In this document: piece by piece, positions 1 through 7,275 of the stretch
How the letters are laid out: the number at the start of each line of letters is the position of its first letter
Position numbering within the stretch: the stretch's first letter is position 1
Assembly (NCBI GenBank): GCA_036513075.1
Contig: DATBZS010000060.1
Coordinates: forward strand, 1-21,567
Source: Bog-756 sp036513075
GTDB taxonomy: Bacteria; Actinomycetota; Acidimicrobiia; Acidimicrobiales; RAAP-2
Direction: 5' to 3'
Length of the DNA: 21,567 bases
The notes under the pieces: generated by a model
The model's input: the letters and a program-made list of their open reading frames with translations, nothing else
The model's database searches: none
What the model was told of the DNA's origin: nothing
Translations under genes and position numbers: made by a program

Positions 1-2315
1 AGGCCAACGGCTCCGTCGAAGAGGCCTGGCTGACCGGCGCCGGAGCAGGCGATGCGGTGACGCTCCTCCAGAACGGCAGTCCGGTGGGCAACCAGGCCAA
101 CCCGGGTACCGCCGACTCGCTCGGTTCGCTGATCATCCGGAACCTCACCCCGGGGTCGGGTTATTCGTGGGACGACACCACGATCAGTCAGACCACACCG
201 ACCTTCACGGTGCTGGCTCCCGATGCCAATCCGGCGACGTCGTCATCGCTCTACACGGGCCAGCCGCTCCACTCGGGCCTCAACTACATCACGATGCGCG
301 ATGGCATCCAGCTCGCCGCCACCGTCCGCTACCCCTACGGCAGCACCTGCAGCGCGGCGGCTCCCTGCCCGACCGTCATCGAGTACTCGGGCTACGGCAC
401 CGCCGGGCCGACCGATCCGATCCCCTACCTCCTGGCCGCGGCCACCAATACGTCGTGCAGCGGTTGCGGCGACCCCAACCTCCTGCCTGACGGCTCCACC
501 GACGTGGGCTCCGTGCTGGCCCGGGTCTCGGGATTCGCTACCGTCAGCCTCCAGATGCGGGGAACCGGCTGCTCGGGCGGGGCCTACGACCTCTTCGGCT
601 ACCCCTCCGACTACGACGCCTATGACGCAGTAGAGATAGTGGCCCACCAGGACTGGGTGGCCAACCACAAAGTCGGGATGGTCGGGATCAGCTACTCGGG
701 CCTGTCCCAGCTGCCGTCGGCCGGCACCGACCCGCCGGATCTGGCCGCCGTCGCCCCGATGAGCCCGACCGACGATCTGTTCTCGACCGGCTATCCCGGC
801 GGCATCTTCAACAACGGGTTCGCCGCCAGCTGGATCAACCAACGCGTCGACGATGCCATGGCGGCCGCCCAGGTGAGTGGCGGCTCCTTGTCCCCCCTGT
901 CGTCCACCCCGGTGAGCGGCGTCGGTCAGCCCTGGGTGTACTACGAGATCGACGCCGAGATGGCGGCCTCGAGCGGTGCGTCGTCGACCTGCCTCGCCAA
1001 CCAGGTTCTGCACCAGCAGTCCGAGAGCCTGGCGTCGCTGGTCGGTCCACAGCTCGTCGCTCCGGGCACCGGCACCGGACGCGACCCGTCGCTGTTCGAC
1101 CGGCGCTCGATGTCCAACTGGGCCGGCCGGATCACCGTGCCGGTGTTCATTTCCGGCGCCATGCAGGACGAGCAGACCGGACCTCAGTGGCCGGCGCTGC
1201 TGACGGCGCTGCCCACGACCACGCCGGTGTTCGCCAACATCGTCAACGGTGGGCACATCGACTCGACCGATCCGCAGATCATCAGCCGGTGGCTCGAGTT
1301 CCTCGACCTCTATGTGGCCGACAAAGTGCCGACCGCGCCGAACGCGATCGACGCGGTCATCCTCGACGAGTTCACGAGCTTCGCGGCCGGGACGACCGCC
1401 CAGGCCCCACTGCCCGCCATCCGATTCACGACCGCCAAGACGCTGACCGTGGCCCGGCGCCAGTTCGCGCACCTCACGCCGCGGGTCCAGGTCCTCTTCG
1501 ACAGCGGCGCCGGATCGGTCGGTCCGGGTGACCCCCAGTCGACGTACTCGGCCGGGTTCACCAAGTGGCCGCCGACGGGTCGGGTGACCACCTACTGGTT
1601 CGGTGGGAGCGGCTCCCTGACGCCCGGCGGTCGGCCGCAGAAGGCCGCGGGCAGTGCCGATCTCCAACTTGACCCGAGCGCGCGCCCGGCGACCAGCTTG
1701 CCCCCGGGGGGCAACGCCTGGGCGGCCGTGCCCGGGTGGGACTGGACGCCGGTGCCGCCCCAGGACGGAGTCGGATTCCAGACCGCCCCGATGGCCGCCG
1801 ACACGACCATCGTCGGACCGGCCACTCTGGATCTCTGGGTGGAGTCGGCGTGGCCCATCATCGACCTCCAGGCCACCATCACCGAGGTGCGCCCTGGCGC
1901 GGGTCAGGAGGAGTATGTGACGTCGGGCTTCCTGCGGTCCTCCAACCAGGTGGACCTGCCGCTGTCGTCCAAGCTGTTCACCGCCCCGAGCTTCTTGGCT
2001 ACCAACGCCACGTCGCTAGCAGCCACCCAGTACACCCTGGTCAAGGTGCCGATCGGCCCGATCGTCCACACCTTCCGGGCCGGCACCGAGCTGCGTGTCA
2101 TCCTGTCCGCGCCGGGCGGTGACCGGCCGTCGTGGGCGTTCGCCACGATCGACGACGGCAGCCAATCGGCATCGATCGGCTTCGGCAACGTGGCCGCCTC
2201 ATCCCTGGTGGTCGACGTAGCCAAGAACGTGACGGCCACGCCCACCCTGCCGGCCTGCGGCTCGCTCCGCGGTGAGCCGTGCCGCACCTACCAGGTGGAG
2301 GGCAACCAACCCTGA
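1..2315 (+). CDS. CocE/NonD (peptidase S15-like) hydrolase, 5' end missing
   Basis: The reading frame is open from base 3, so the gene begins left of the window; a GTG at 57 is in frame but is probably internal. About 770 residues are visible. The first ~60 resemble the end of a fibronectin-III-like domain (RNLTPGSGYSW). An alpha/beta-hydrolase core follows from about 280, opening with a MRDGIQLAATV strand. The nucleophile motif VGISYSGLSQ has its serine at 690-692. Candidate acid and base are the Asp in GAMQDEQTG (near 1168) and the His in NGGHIDS (near 1255). The last ~200 residues look like the jelly-roll C-terminal domain of S15/CocE enzymes. Family members hydrolyse X-Pro peptides, esters or acylated antibiotics; the substrate here cannot be told. 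Several cysteines and the Fn3-like start suggest export, but the N-terminus is not visible. It is convergent with the next gene, with a 25-bp gap. Confidence 0.85.
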   Translation, partial: ANGSVEEAWLTGAGAGDAVTLLQNGSPVGNQANPGTADSLGSLIIRNLTPGSGYSWDDTTISQTTPTFTVLAPDANPATSSSLYTGQPLHSGLNYITMRDGIQLAATVRYPYGSTCSAAAPCPTVIEYSGYGTAGPTDPIPYLLAAATNTSCSGCGDPNLLPDGSTDVGSVLARVSGFATVSLQMRGTGCSGGAYDLFGYPSDYDAYDAVEIVAHQDWVANHKVGMVGISYSGLSQLPSAGTDPPDLAAVAPMSPTDDLFSTGYPGGIFNNGFAASWINQRVDDAMAAAQVSGGSLSPLSSTPVSGVGQPWVYYEIDAEMAASSGASSTCLANQVLHQQSESLASLVGPQLVAPGTGTGRDPSLFDRRSMSNWAGRITVPVFISGAMQDEQTGPQWPALLTALPTTTPVFANIVNGGHIDSTDPQIISRWLEFLDLYVADKVPTAPNAIDAVILDEFTSFAAGTTAQAPLPAIRFTTAKTLTVARRQFAHLTPRVQVLFDSGAGSVGPGDPQSTYSAGFTKWPPTGRVTTYWFGGSGSLTPGGRPQKAAGSADLQLDPSARPATSLPPGGNAWAAVPGWDWTPVPPQDGVGFQTAPMAADTTIVGPATLDLWVESAWPIIDLQATITEVRPGAGQEEYVTSGFLRSSNQVDLPLSSKLFTAPSFLATNATSLAATQYTLVKVPIGPIVHTFRAGTELRVILSAPGGDRPSWAFATIDDGSQSASIGFGNVAASSLVVDVAKNVTATPTLPACGSLRGEPCRTYQVEGNQP

Positions 2316-2340
2316 CTCCGTCCCATCGCCCGGGTCGGCG

Positions 2341-3306
2341 TCAACGCAGCCCGTCGACCCGGGCCAGGGCGGCCTCAGCCTCGGCCATCAACCGACCGAC
2401 CAGTTCGCCGGCCGGCACCAGCTCGTCGATGGCGCCCACGCCCTGCCCGCTCGGGTAGCACTCGCGTGTCGGGTCGACATCGGGGTCGTCCGGGCCGGTC
2501 GGCAGGTGGAGCACCCCCTGGGTGATCGAGAGCAGCATCTGTTCCGGAAATGGCGACAGCTCGTCGGGATGCTGGTCGAAGTAGGCGGTGCGCTCGTTGG
2601 CGATGACCCGCATCGGCTTGCCGCTGTAGGACCGGCTGACCGTGGTCTGGCTCTCGTCAGCGGACAGCAGGGCATCGTGATAGCCGATCGACACCCGTGC
2701 CTCGGGGGTGGCGATGAAGCGGGTGCCGAGCCACACCCCGTCGGCACCGAGGGCCAGGGCCGCGGCGATCCCCCGACCGTCGACGATGCCACCGGCCGCC
2801 ACCACCGGGACCTTGTCGCCGACGGCGTCGACGATCTGGGGCACGAGGGGCAGGGTGGCAACTCTGCCGGTGTGGCCACCGGCCTCAGTTCCCTGGGCAA
2901 CGACCAGGTCGCACCCGGCATCGACGGCCAGCACGGCGTGATGCACCCGCCCGCACATGTTGACGACCAGCACGTCGGCGTCGTGGCACATGGTGATGAC
3001 CTCACGGGGGACACCGAGGGCGCCTACGAAGATGCGGGCCCCGGCGTCGATGATGCGCTGCACCTGGGCAGCCATGTCGCCCGGCATGGCTGTCAACAGG
3101 TCCACGCCCCACGGCTTGTCGGTGGTGGCGCGTAGGGCGGACATCTCGGCGTCCATGGTGACCGGGTCCATGGTTGCCGCACCGAGTGTGCCGATCCCCC
3201 CGGCTTCGGATACGGCGGCCGCCAGCCGGTGGTAGCTCACCCCGCCCATGCCCGCCAGCATCACGGGGTGCTCGATCCCCAGGAGCTCGGTCAGTCGCGT
3301 CTGCAT
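2341..3306 (-). CDS. Nitronate monooxygenase / 2-nitropropane dioxygenase-like flavoprotein
   Basis: A 321-residue FMN-dependent TIM-barrel protein of the NPD family. The start has the typical LLGIEHPVMLAGMGG segment. AQGTEAGGHTGR lies at residues 137-148, with the likely catalytic/FMN-site His at 145. Phosphate-binding segments PVVAAGGIVDGRG (about 167-179) and GADGVWLGTRF (187-197) follow. Length is normal for the family. Characterised members oxidise alkyl nitronates or propionate-3-nitronate with O2, but many actinobacterial homologues have no proven substrate, so the name is a family call. The ATG at 3306 has an AAGGGA ribosome site. It is the last gene of a minus-strand run and has its own upstream region of about 120 bp with a TAGGAT -10 and a palindrome. 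Confidence 0.9.
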   Translation of the reverse strand: MQTRLTELLGIEHPVMLAGMGGVSYHRLAAAVSEAGGIGTLGAATMDPVTMDAEMSALRATTDKPWGVDLLTAMPGDMAAQVQRIIDAGARIFVGALGVPREVITMCHDADVLVVNMCGRVHHAVLAVDAGCDLVVAQGTEAGGHTGRVATLPLVPQIVDAVGDKVPVVAAGGIVDGRGIAAALALGADGVWLGTRFIATPEARVSIGYHDALLSADESQTTVSRSYSGKPMRVIANERTAYFDQHPDELSPFPEQMLLSITQGVLHLPTGPDDPDVDPTRECYPSGQGVGAIDELVPAGELVGRLMAEAEAALARVDGLR

Positions 3307-3353
3307 CGTCGCCGTCCCTTTCCAGTCGGAGGGGCTGAGGTCGTGCCATTCTC

Positions 3354-3367
3354 GGGCACCGGTGCCC
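3354..3367. repeat. 14-bp perfect palindrome, possible operator
   Basis: GGGCACCGGTGCCC is a perfect palindrome in the presumed 5' untranslated region of the NPD-family gene. The right part, ACCGGTGCCC, recurs at 3406-3415 on the other side of the putative -10. That placement would suit a repressor site. No regulator gene is adjacent. Confidence 0.35.
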
Positions 3368-3380
3368 CGCCCGACGGCCC

Positions 3381-3386
3381 ATCCTA
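3381..3386 (-). promoter_or_regulatory. Putative -10 element (TAGGAT) of the NPD-family gene
   Basis: TAGGAT on the minus strand fits TANNNT and lies about 75 nt before the start codon at 3306. No good -35 is visible. It sits between two copies of ACCGGTGCCC (3358-3367 and 3406-3415). Confidence 0.4.
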
Positions 3387-3428
3387 AGCAGGCCGGACCA
3401 AGGCAACCGGTGCCCAGTTCGAAGGTGC

Positions 3429-3815
3429 CTACAGGTCGTCGGGGCCGGTGGGGACGTCTACGGCGTGCTGGCGGAGTGCATCGAGCGGGACCACCTCGAG
3501 TGTCCGCTCATGGGTGGAGGCCAGCACCACGAAGGCCGCGGCGCCGGCGTGGTGGGCGCGCAACCAGTTGGCGGCCGTGACACACCACCGGTCGCCGGGC
3601 ATGAGCCCCGGGAACCGATGGGCGGGCATCGGGGTCGAGAGGTCGTTACCGATGGAGCGCTGGTGGTCCAGGAACTCCGCCGTCACCACCGCGCAGATGG
3701 TGTGGCTGCCGAGGTCCTCGGTGCCCGTCGAACAGCAGCCGTCGCGATAGAAGCCGGTCATCGGGTCGGTCCCGCAGGTCTCGAGGTCGCCACCCAGCAC
3801 GTTGCGCTCGCTCAT
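3429..3815 (-). CDS. DUF2237 family protein
   Basis: A 128-residue protein matching the DUF2237 pattern throughout: NVLGGDLETCGTDPMTGFYR near the start, then DGCCSTGTEDLGSHTICAVVT, GNDLSTP, FPGLMPGDRWC and a central CVTAANW. The conserved cysteines of that pattern are present. The function of the family is unknown. The frame stays open upstream to 4076, but residues before the ATG at 3815 read as an arginine/proline-rich shadow, so the start is placed at 3815. A GTG ten codons further upstream (in VVDDRPGGPL) is an alternative. The gene begins 37 nt after the DUF1543 stop and has no -10 of its own, so it is probably co-transcribed with it. Confidence 0.85.
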   Translation of the reverse strand: MSERNVLGGDLETCGTDPMTGFYRDGCCSTGTEDLGSHTICAVVTAEFLDHQRSIGNDLSTPMPAHRFPGLMPGDRWCVTAANWLRAHHAGAAAFVVLASTHERTLEVVPLDALRQHAVDVPTGPDDL

Positions 3816-3852
3816 CAGGGGCCCACCAGGCCGGTCATCGACCACGGCTGGG

Positions 3853-4101
3853 TCAATTGAACGTCTCCATCTCGACCTGGTCGGCAGTGTCATCAGACCT
3901 GGTGAGGGTGACCGTGTATCCGTCCACCCGCACGATTCGCCCGAGTGCGTCGAGGTGGCCGGACGGGGCACCTCGCCACTTGGCGGTGGCCTTGACCTTC
4001 GCATCCGTCCGGTCGGCGGCAACCACGAGAACAACCTCGTGTCCCTCACCCATGCGGCCGTCGCCGAGCGGACCACCCAGGAACGCGGCGTAGAGGTCCA
4101 T
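3853..4101 (-). CDS. DUF1543 domain protein, small
   Basis: An 82-residue protein with the DUF1543 pattern: LYAAFLGG at the N-terminus, then GEGHEVVLVVAAD, a lysine/alanine helix (DAKVKATAKW), GHLDALGRI and DGYTVTL. The family has no firm function. The ATG at 4101 is chosen because a TACAGT hexamer ends exactly 6 nt before it, as in leaderless actinobacterial genes. The same frame stays open upstream through the PhyH gene in another register, but that stretch is a shadow. The stop is 37 nt before the DUF2237 start. Confidence 0.85.
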   Translation of the reverse strand: MDLYAAFLGGPLGDGRMGEGHEVVLVVAADRTDAKVKATAKWRGAPSGHLDALGRIVRVDGYTVTLTRSDDTADQVEMETFN

Positions 4102-4107
4102 GCATCG

Positions 4108-4113
4108 ACTGTA
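4108..4113 (-). promoter_or_regulatory. Leaderless -10 (TACAGT) for the DUF1543 gene
   Basis: On the minus strand TACAGT is followed by six bases (cgatgc) and then the ATG at 4101, so transcription would start at or next to the A of the start codon. The block GTACAGTCGxxxCATGGA also occurs at the PhyH start. Confidence 0.6.
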
Positions 4114-4139
4114 CCTCCGGCGACGTCGGTCAGGCCCGG

Positions 4140-4925
4140 TCAGCGCAGGGCGTTCTTGACGAAGTCGTCGGTGCCGTGGCCGACCGCGAGGCGGGTGCCC
4201 CCGTGCCAACTGCCGCGCAGGTGCCGGCGTACCGCCTCGTCCCCGTCGGCCGTGGCCCGCGCCGCACCGTGCCAGAGGTCCGAGTGATGGAACAGGACGT
4301 CGCCGCGCTCCTGGTAGACCGCCAGCTCGCCGGGGACCCGTTCGAAGCCCAGGGGAATTCCATCGGTCCCTCCGAGGTGGCTGCCTGGGAGGACCCGGAG
4401 GAATCCGTTGGCCGGCGACGTCGGGTCGAAATGGATGGTGAAGGCGACGCCCGGCCACAGATCGAGGTGCGGACCGGACTGGTGATCGGTGTGCCATCCG
4501 ATGCGGGAATATCCCGAGCGTAGGCCGGGCCGGGCATCCTGGTAGACGATCCCGAACTGCTCGTAGTCGAGAAGCCAGGCGTCCGGTCCGAGCAGCCGCC
4601 GATTGAGATCGACCAGTGTCGGCATGTGGACAAGTCGGTCGGCGAGAGGCGACGCCTGGGTAGCGAAACACACGTAGTGGGCGAAGCGCCTGCCGTCGAT
4701 CGCCGCCTCGGGATCGTCGAGGATGGCCGTGGCGTGGCGGTCGTCGATCCCACCGGCCACCAGGTGGTCCTGGGCAGCCGCGAGCTCCGCCTCGGTCGCC
4801 TGCAACTCGACCTCGTCTATGGCACCCCGCAGTGTGGCGAAGCCATGGACGGCGAAGAACGCTTCGAGGTGGTCCAGGTCGTCCGGCCCGAAGACGCCGG
4901 TTCCGGGGATGGTCCGGGGCTCCAT
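4140..4925 (-). CDS. Phytanoyl-CoA dioxygenase (PhyH) family protein
   Basis: A 261-residue member of the Fe(II)/2-oxoglutarate dioxygenase superfamily, PhyH type. The iron triad is visible: HxD in GWHTDHQSG (His145, Asp147) and the distal His in SDLWHGAAR (His219). An arginine for 2-oxoglutarate follows in RRHLRGSW. GFLRVLPGSHLGG is the usual PhyH strand and turn. Members hydroxylate diverse lipids and natural products; the substrate cannot be inferred. The ATG at 4925 is preferred over a GTG at 4979 because TACAGT lies 6 nt upstream of it. It is the first gene of the minus-strand run and is divergent from the secreted repeat protein gene at 5176. Confidence 0.85.
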   Translation of the reverse strand: MEPRTIPGTGVFGPDDLDHLEAFFAVHGFATLRGAIDEVELQATEAELAAAQDHLVAGGIDDRHATAILDDPEAAIDGRRFAHYVCFATQASPLADRLVHMPTLVDLNRRLLGPDAWLLDYEQFGIVYQDARPGLRSGYSRIGWHTDHQSGPHLDLWPGVAFTIHFDPTSPANGFLRVLPGSHLGGTDGIPLGFERVPGELAVYQERGDVLFHHSDLWHGAARATADGDEAVRRHLRGSWHGGTRLAVGHGTDDFVKNALR

Positions 4926-4931
4926 GACCCG

Positions 4932-4937
4932 ACTGTA
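4932..4937 (-). promoter_or_regulatory. Leaderless -10 (TACAGT) for the PhyH gene
   Basis: TACAGT plus six bases (cgggtc) precedes the ATG at 4925 on the minus strand. It is nearly identical to the arrangement at 4099-4113. Confidence 0.6.
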
Positions 4938-5026
4938 CGCCGAGCCGCACTCCGGCCCCGGCAAGGTCGACTTCGCCACGGGTGGTGGGCGCCGGGGACC
5001 GGGTGCCCACGCACGGTCGGCCCTGA

Positions 5027-5055
5027 TTGCATTGAGTGGCCGGTTCCCCTAGGTT
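5027..5055 (+). promoter_or_regulatory. Putative promoter of the secreted repeat protein gene
   Basis: TTGCAT (5027-5032), a 17-bp spacer and TAGGTT (5050-5055) give normal housekeeping sigma spacing. Transcription would start near 5062 and leave a 5' leader of about 110 nt. Within it are TGACCC-gac-GGGTCA (5131-5145) and a GC-rich stem near 5060-5078. Confidence 0.45.
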
Positions 5056-5130
5056 GCCAGGGGGTTACCGGCCGCCCCCCGGGGACATCAGGGGACGAGG
5101 CAGGTAGATCGCATTTCGGTACGGGAGGGG

Positions 5131-5145
5131 TGACCCGACGGGTCA
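5131..5145. repeat. Inverted repeat TGACCC-gac-GGGTCA
   Basis: A 6-bp perfect inverted repeat with a 3-nt loop in the 5' leader of the gene at 5176, about 17 nt before its ribosome site. It could be an RNA hairpin or a protein site; nothing in the sequence decides which. Confidence 0.4.
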
Positions 5146-5175
5146 CACCGACATGACACGTCAGGAGAGTTGTCG

Positions 5176-7119
5176 ATGAGAGCAGCACGATCCTTGTCCA
5201 CCCGCGTTGCCTCGGTAGGCGCTGCTGTGGCGCTCGTCGCGGCCGGCCTCGCCGGGGTCGCCGCCGTGGCGGTCCCCGCCGGCCCCGCCGGAGCCGACAC
5301 CTCGGTCGGCACGACCACGTGCGCACTGTCGGCCCCGGCCGGCACCACGCCGATCTCGGCCTCTGTCTCGGCGGCCATCTCGCCGACGCCAGTCCCGGCC
5401 GGCAACAACTTCTCGGTGACTGGTCTGGCGTTGCACACCACCTTGGTGTCAAACGCCACCACGACCCTGGGCGCCGGGGATGTTCTGTCGGTCGTCTATA
5501 CGACCAACCTGGTGGCCACCGGAGCCACCCCGGCCAACCAGAACGTGACCTTCACCGGAACGGTCACCCTGCCGAAGCCGTTCCCGATCGGAGCGACGGC
5601 ACCCTTCTCGCTGGGCGGCTCGACGGGCGTGTACACAGCGGACGCCTCGGGTGCCGCCACGACCACGGTATCGATCAACCCGGCGGGAAACCTGAGTGTC
5701 ACGCTCGGTGCCATACAATTTTCCGGAACGTGCTCCGGGCCACCGCCGGTAGTGATCGCCAGTGCGCCGATCACCCCGGCCCCCGCATTCGTCAACACGT
5801 TGATTCCGAGCTCGGGTCCGATGGTGGGCGGTACCACGGTCAAGATCGTCGGCAGCCACTTCGGCGGGGTCACCTCGGTCAAGTTCGGTAGCACTGAGGC
5901 TGCCAGCTTCCGGATCCTCAGCCCCAGCCTGCTTGAGGCGGTGAGCCCAGCCACCACCCTCAATGGCAACACCACGGGAACTTCGGACATCATCGTCACC
6001 ACGGGCGCCGGCCCGTCGAAGGCCCAGCCGCTCGACACGTACACCTACGTGGACACCACCCTCGGCACCGTCATCGACAGGGTCTCGCCGGCGGTCGGCA
6101 CCTCGGCCGGGGGCACGCCGGTGACCATCACCGGCGCCGGCTTCGCCGGTGGCCCGGGCCAGCCCAACTGCGACCAGACGAACTCGGTGACCTCGGTGAG
6201 CTTCGGCTCGGTGAACCAGCCGAACTTCACGGTGCAGTCGGACTCGGTCATCACGACCACGGCACCTCCCGGAAGCGGCCTGGTGAACGTCACCGTGGTC
6301 GGTTGCGACCAGTTCACCCCGTCGCCGACCAGCTCCCAGGACCAGTACAACTACAACCCGGGGTACGTGCTGACCGGTAGCGACGGCGGCATCTTCTCCT
6401 ACGGACAGATCCCCGGTCACGCCGGCTTCTTCGGTTCGGCCGGAAATCTCCATCTCAACAAGCCGGTGGTCGGCGTGGCCGCCACGCCGAACGGCAACGG
6501 GTACTGGCAGGACGCCAGTGACGGTGGGGTGTTCAGCTACGGGGGCGCCGGGTTCTACGGCTCCGCCGGCAACCTGACCCTCAATGCACCTGTCGTGGGC
6601 ATGGCCTCGACGCCTGACGGTGCCGGTTACTGGTTGGTGGCCGCTGATGGTGGCGTCTTCACCTACGGCGACGCCCTGTTCTACGGCTCGGCCGGCAACC
6701 TCCGTCTGAATGCACCGATCGTCGGGATTGCCTCGACACCCGACGGTGGCGGCTACTGGCTGGTGGCGGCCGACGGCGGCGTCTTCGCCTACGGCGACGC
6801 CGGGTTCTACGGCTCCGCCGGCGGCACCGCTCTGAACGCACCGATCACAGGTATCGCCAGCACACCCGGTGGTGGTGGCTACTGGTTCGTGGCCGCCGAC
6901 GGTGGCGTCTTCGCCTACGGCGGCGCAGGGTTCTACGGGTCGCTGGCCGGCACCGTGGCCTCCCCGGTCAGCGGGATCGCCGGCACCGCCGACGGTGGCG
7001 GCTACTGGCTGGTGACCCAAGGTGGGGCGGTCTTCAATCGAGGTGATGCCGGCTTCAACGGCGACCGGGCCGGCTTCGCCCTCAATGGTCCAATGGTGGG
7101 CATCGCCCCGATCCAGTAG
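5176..7119 (+). CDS. Secreted protein with two IPT/TIG-like domains and six GYW repeats
   Basis: A 647-residue exported protein of unknown role. The signal peptide covers residues 1-40 (MRAARSLSTR, a long Ala/Val/Gly core, likely cut after AGPAGA). A beta-rich, Thr-rich region follows to about 195. Two IPT/TIG-like Ig folds follow, at about 203-290 (IPSSGPMVGGTTVKIVGSHF) and 294-390 (VSPAVGTSAGGTPVTITGAG). Residues 396-647 are six repeats of about 42 residues of the type GYWLVAADGGVFAYGDAGFY, then GSAGN...LNAPIVGIASTPDGG. These are likely blades of a beta-propeller-like fold. The ATG at 5176 follows AGGAGA at good spacing; a TTG six bases upstream is less likely. TIG and propeller modules usually bind proteins or glycans at the cell surface, so an adhesive or surface role is inferred. 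No catalytic motif was seen. Confidence 0.85.
   Translation: MRAARSLSTRVASVGAAVALVAAGLAGVAAVAVPAGPAGADTSVGTTTCALSAPAGTTPISASVSAAISPTPVPAGNNFSVTGLALHTTLVSNATTTLGAGDVLSVVYTTNLVATGATPANQNVTFTGTVTLPKPFPIGATAPFSLGGSTGVYTADASGAATTTVSINPAGNLSVTLGAIQFSGTCSGPPPVVIASAPITPAPAFVNTLIPSSGPMVGGTTVKIVGSHFGGVTSVKFGSTEAASFRILSPSLLEAVSPATTLNGNTTGTSDIIVTTGAGPSKAQPLDTYTYVDTTLGTVIDRVSPAVGTSAGGTPVTITGAGFAGGPGQPNCDQTNSVTSVSFGSVNQPNFTVQSDSVITTTAPPGSGLVNVTVVGCDQFTPSPTSSQDQYNYNPGYVLTGSDGGIFSYGQIPGHAGFFGSAGNLHLNKPVVGVAATPNGNGYWQDASDGGVFSYGGAGFYGSAGNLTLNAPVVGMASTPDGAGYWLVAADGGVFTYGDALFYGSAGNLRLNAPIVGIASTPDGGGYWLVAADGGVFAYGDAGFYGSAGGTALNAPITGIASTPGGGGYWFVAADGGVFAYGGAGFYGSLAGTVASPVSGIAGTADGGGYWLVTQGGAVFNRGDAGFNGDRAGFALNGPMVGIAPIQ
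6361..7116 (+). repeat. Six tandem coding repeats, unit about 126 bp
   Basis: Units begin at 6361, 6499, 6625, 6751, 6877 and 7000, each opening with a GY codon pair. Lengths are 138, 126, 126, 126, 123 and 117 bp. Units 2-4 are the closest to one another. The last unit is diverged and ends at the stop codon. Confidence 0.9.
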
Positions 7120-7161
7120 TCGGCCGCCATCGGGTGAGCACGCTGCGGTACTGACCTACCC

Positions 7162-7193
7162 GACGAACCGGGGGCTCCCGCCCCCGGTTCGTC
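7162..7193 (+). terminator. GC-rich hairpin terminator after the repeat protein gene
   Basis: A perfect 14-bp stem (7162-7175 with 7180-7193) with a 4-nt TCCC loop, 43 nt after the stop codon. There is no T-tract, as is common for actinobacterial terminators. It isolates ilvD from read-through. Confidence 0.75.
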
Positions 7194-7263
7194 CGCGTCC
7201 CGGCCGCGCCTTCGAGGTTCCACGGCCGCGACCCCGCCGTCCCGACGGCCCGTCCGCGCGCCA

Positions 7264-7269
7264 TACCAT
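7264..7269 (+). promoter_or_regulatory. Leaderless -10 (TACCAT) for ilvD
   Basis: TACCAT, six bases (gggcgt), then the ATG at 7276. The spacing fits leaderless transcription starting at the A of the start codon. No Shine-Dalgarno sequence is present. Confidence 0.6.
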
Positions 7270-7275
7270 GGGCGT

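Noticed and set aside
243..1667. 474-codon open frame on the minus strand opposite the S15-like gene
   Set aside because: Gly/Arg/Val-rich with no domain. It is the antisense shadow expected of a high-GC coding strand.
3853..5010. 385-codon minus-strand frame covering the PhyH gene and DUF1543
   Set aside because: Only its last 82 codons are family-like (DUF1543). The rest is Arg/Pro-rich and out of frame with the real PhyH gene.
5449..7020. 523-codon minus-strand frame opposite the GYW-repeat gene
   Set aside because: Its apparent repeats mirror the sense-strand repeats, and there is no start region or ribosome site.
6361..7116. Regular repeats considered as a CRISPR array
   Set aside because: The repeats are coding, contiguous and about 126 bp, with no spacers.
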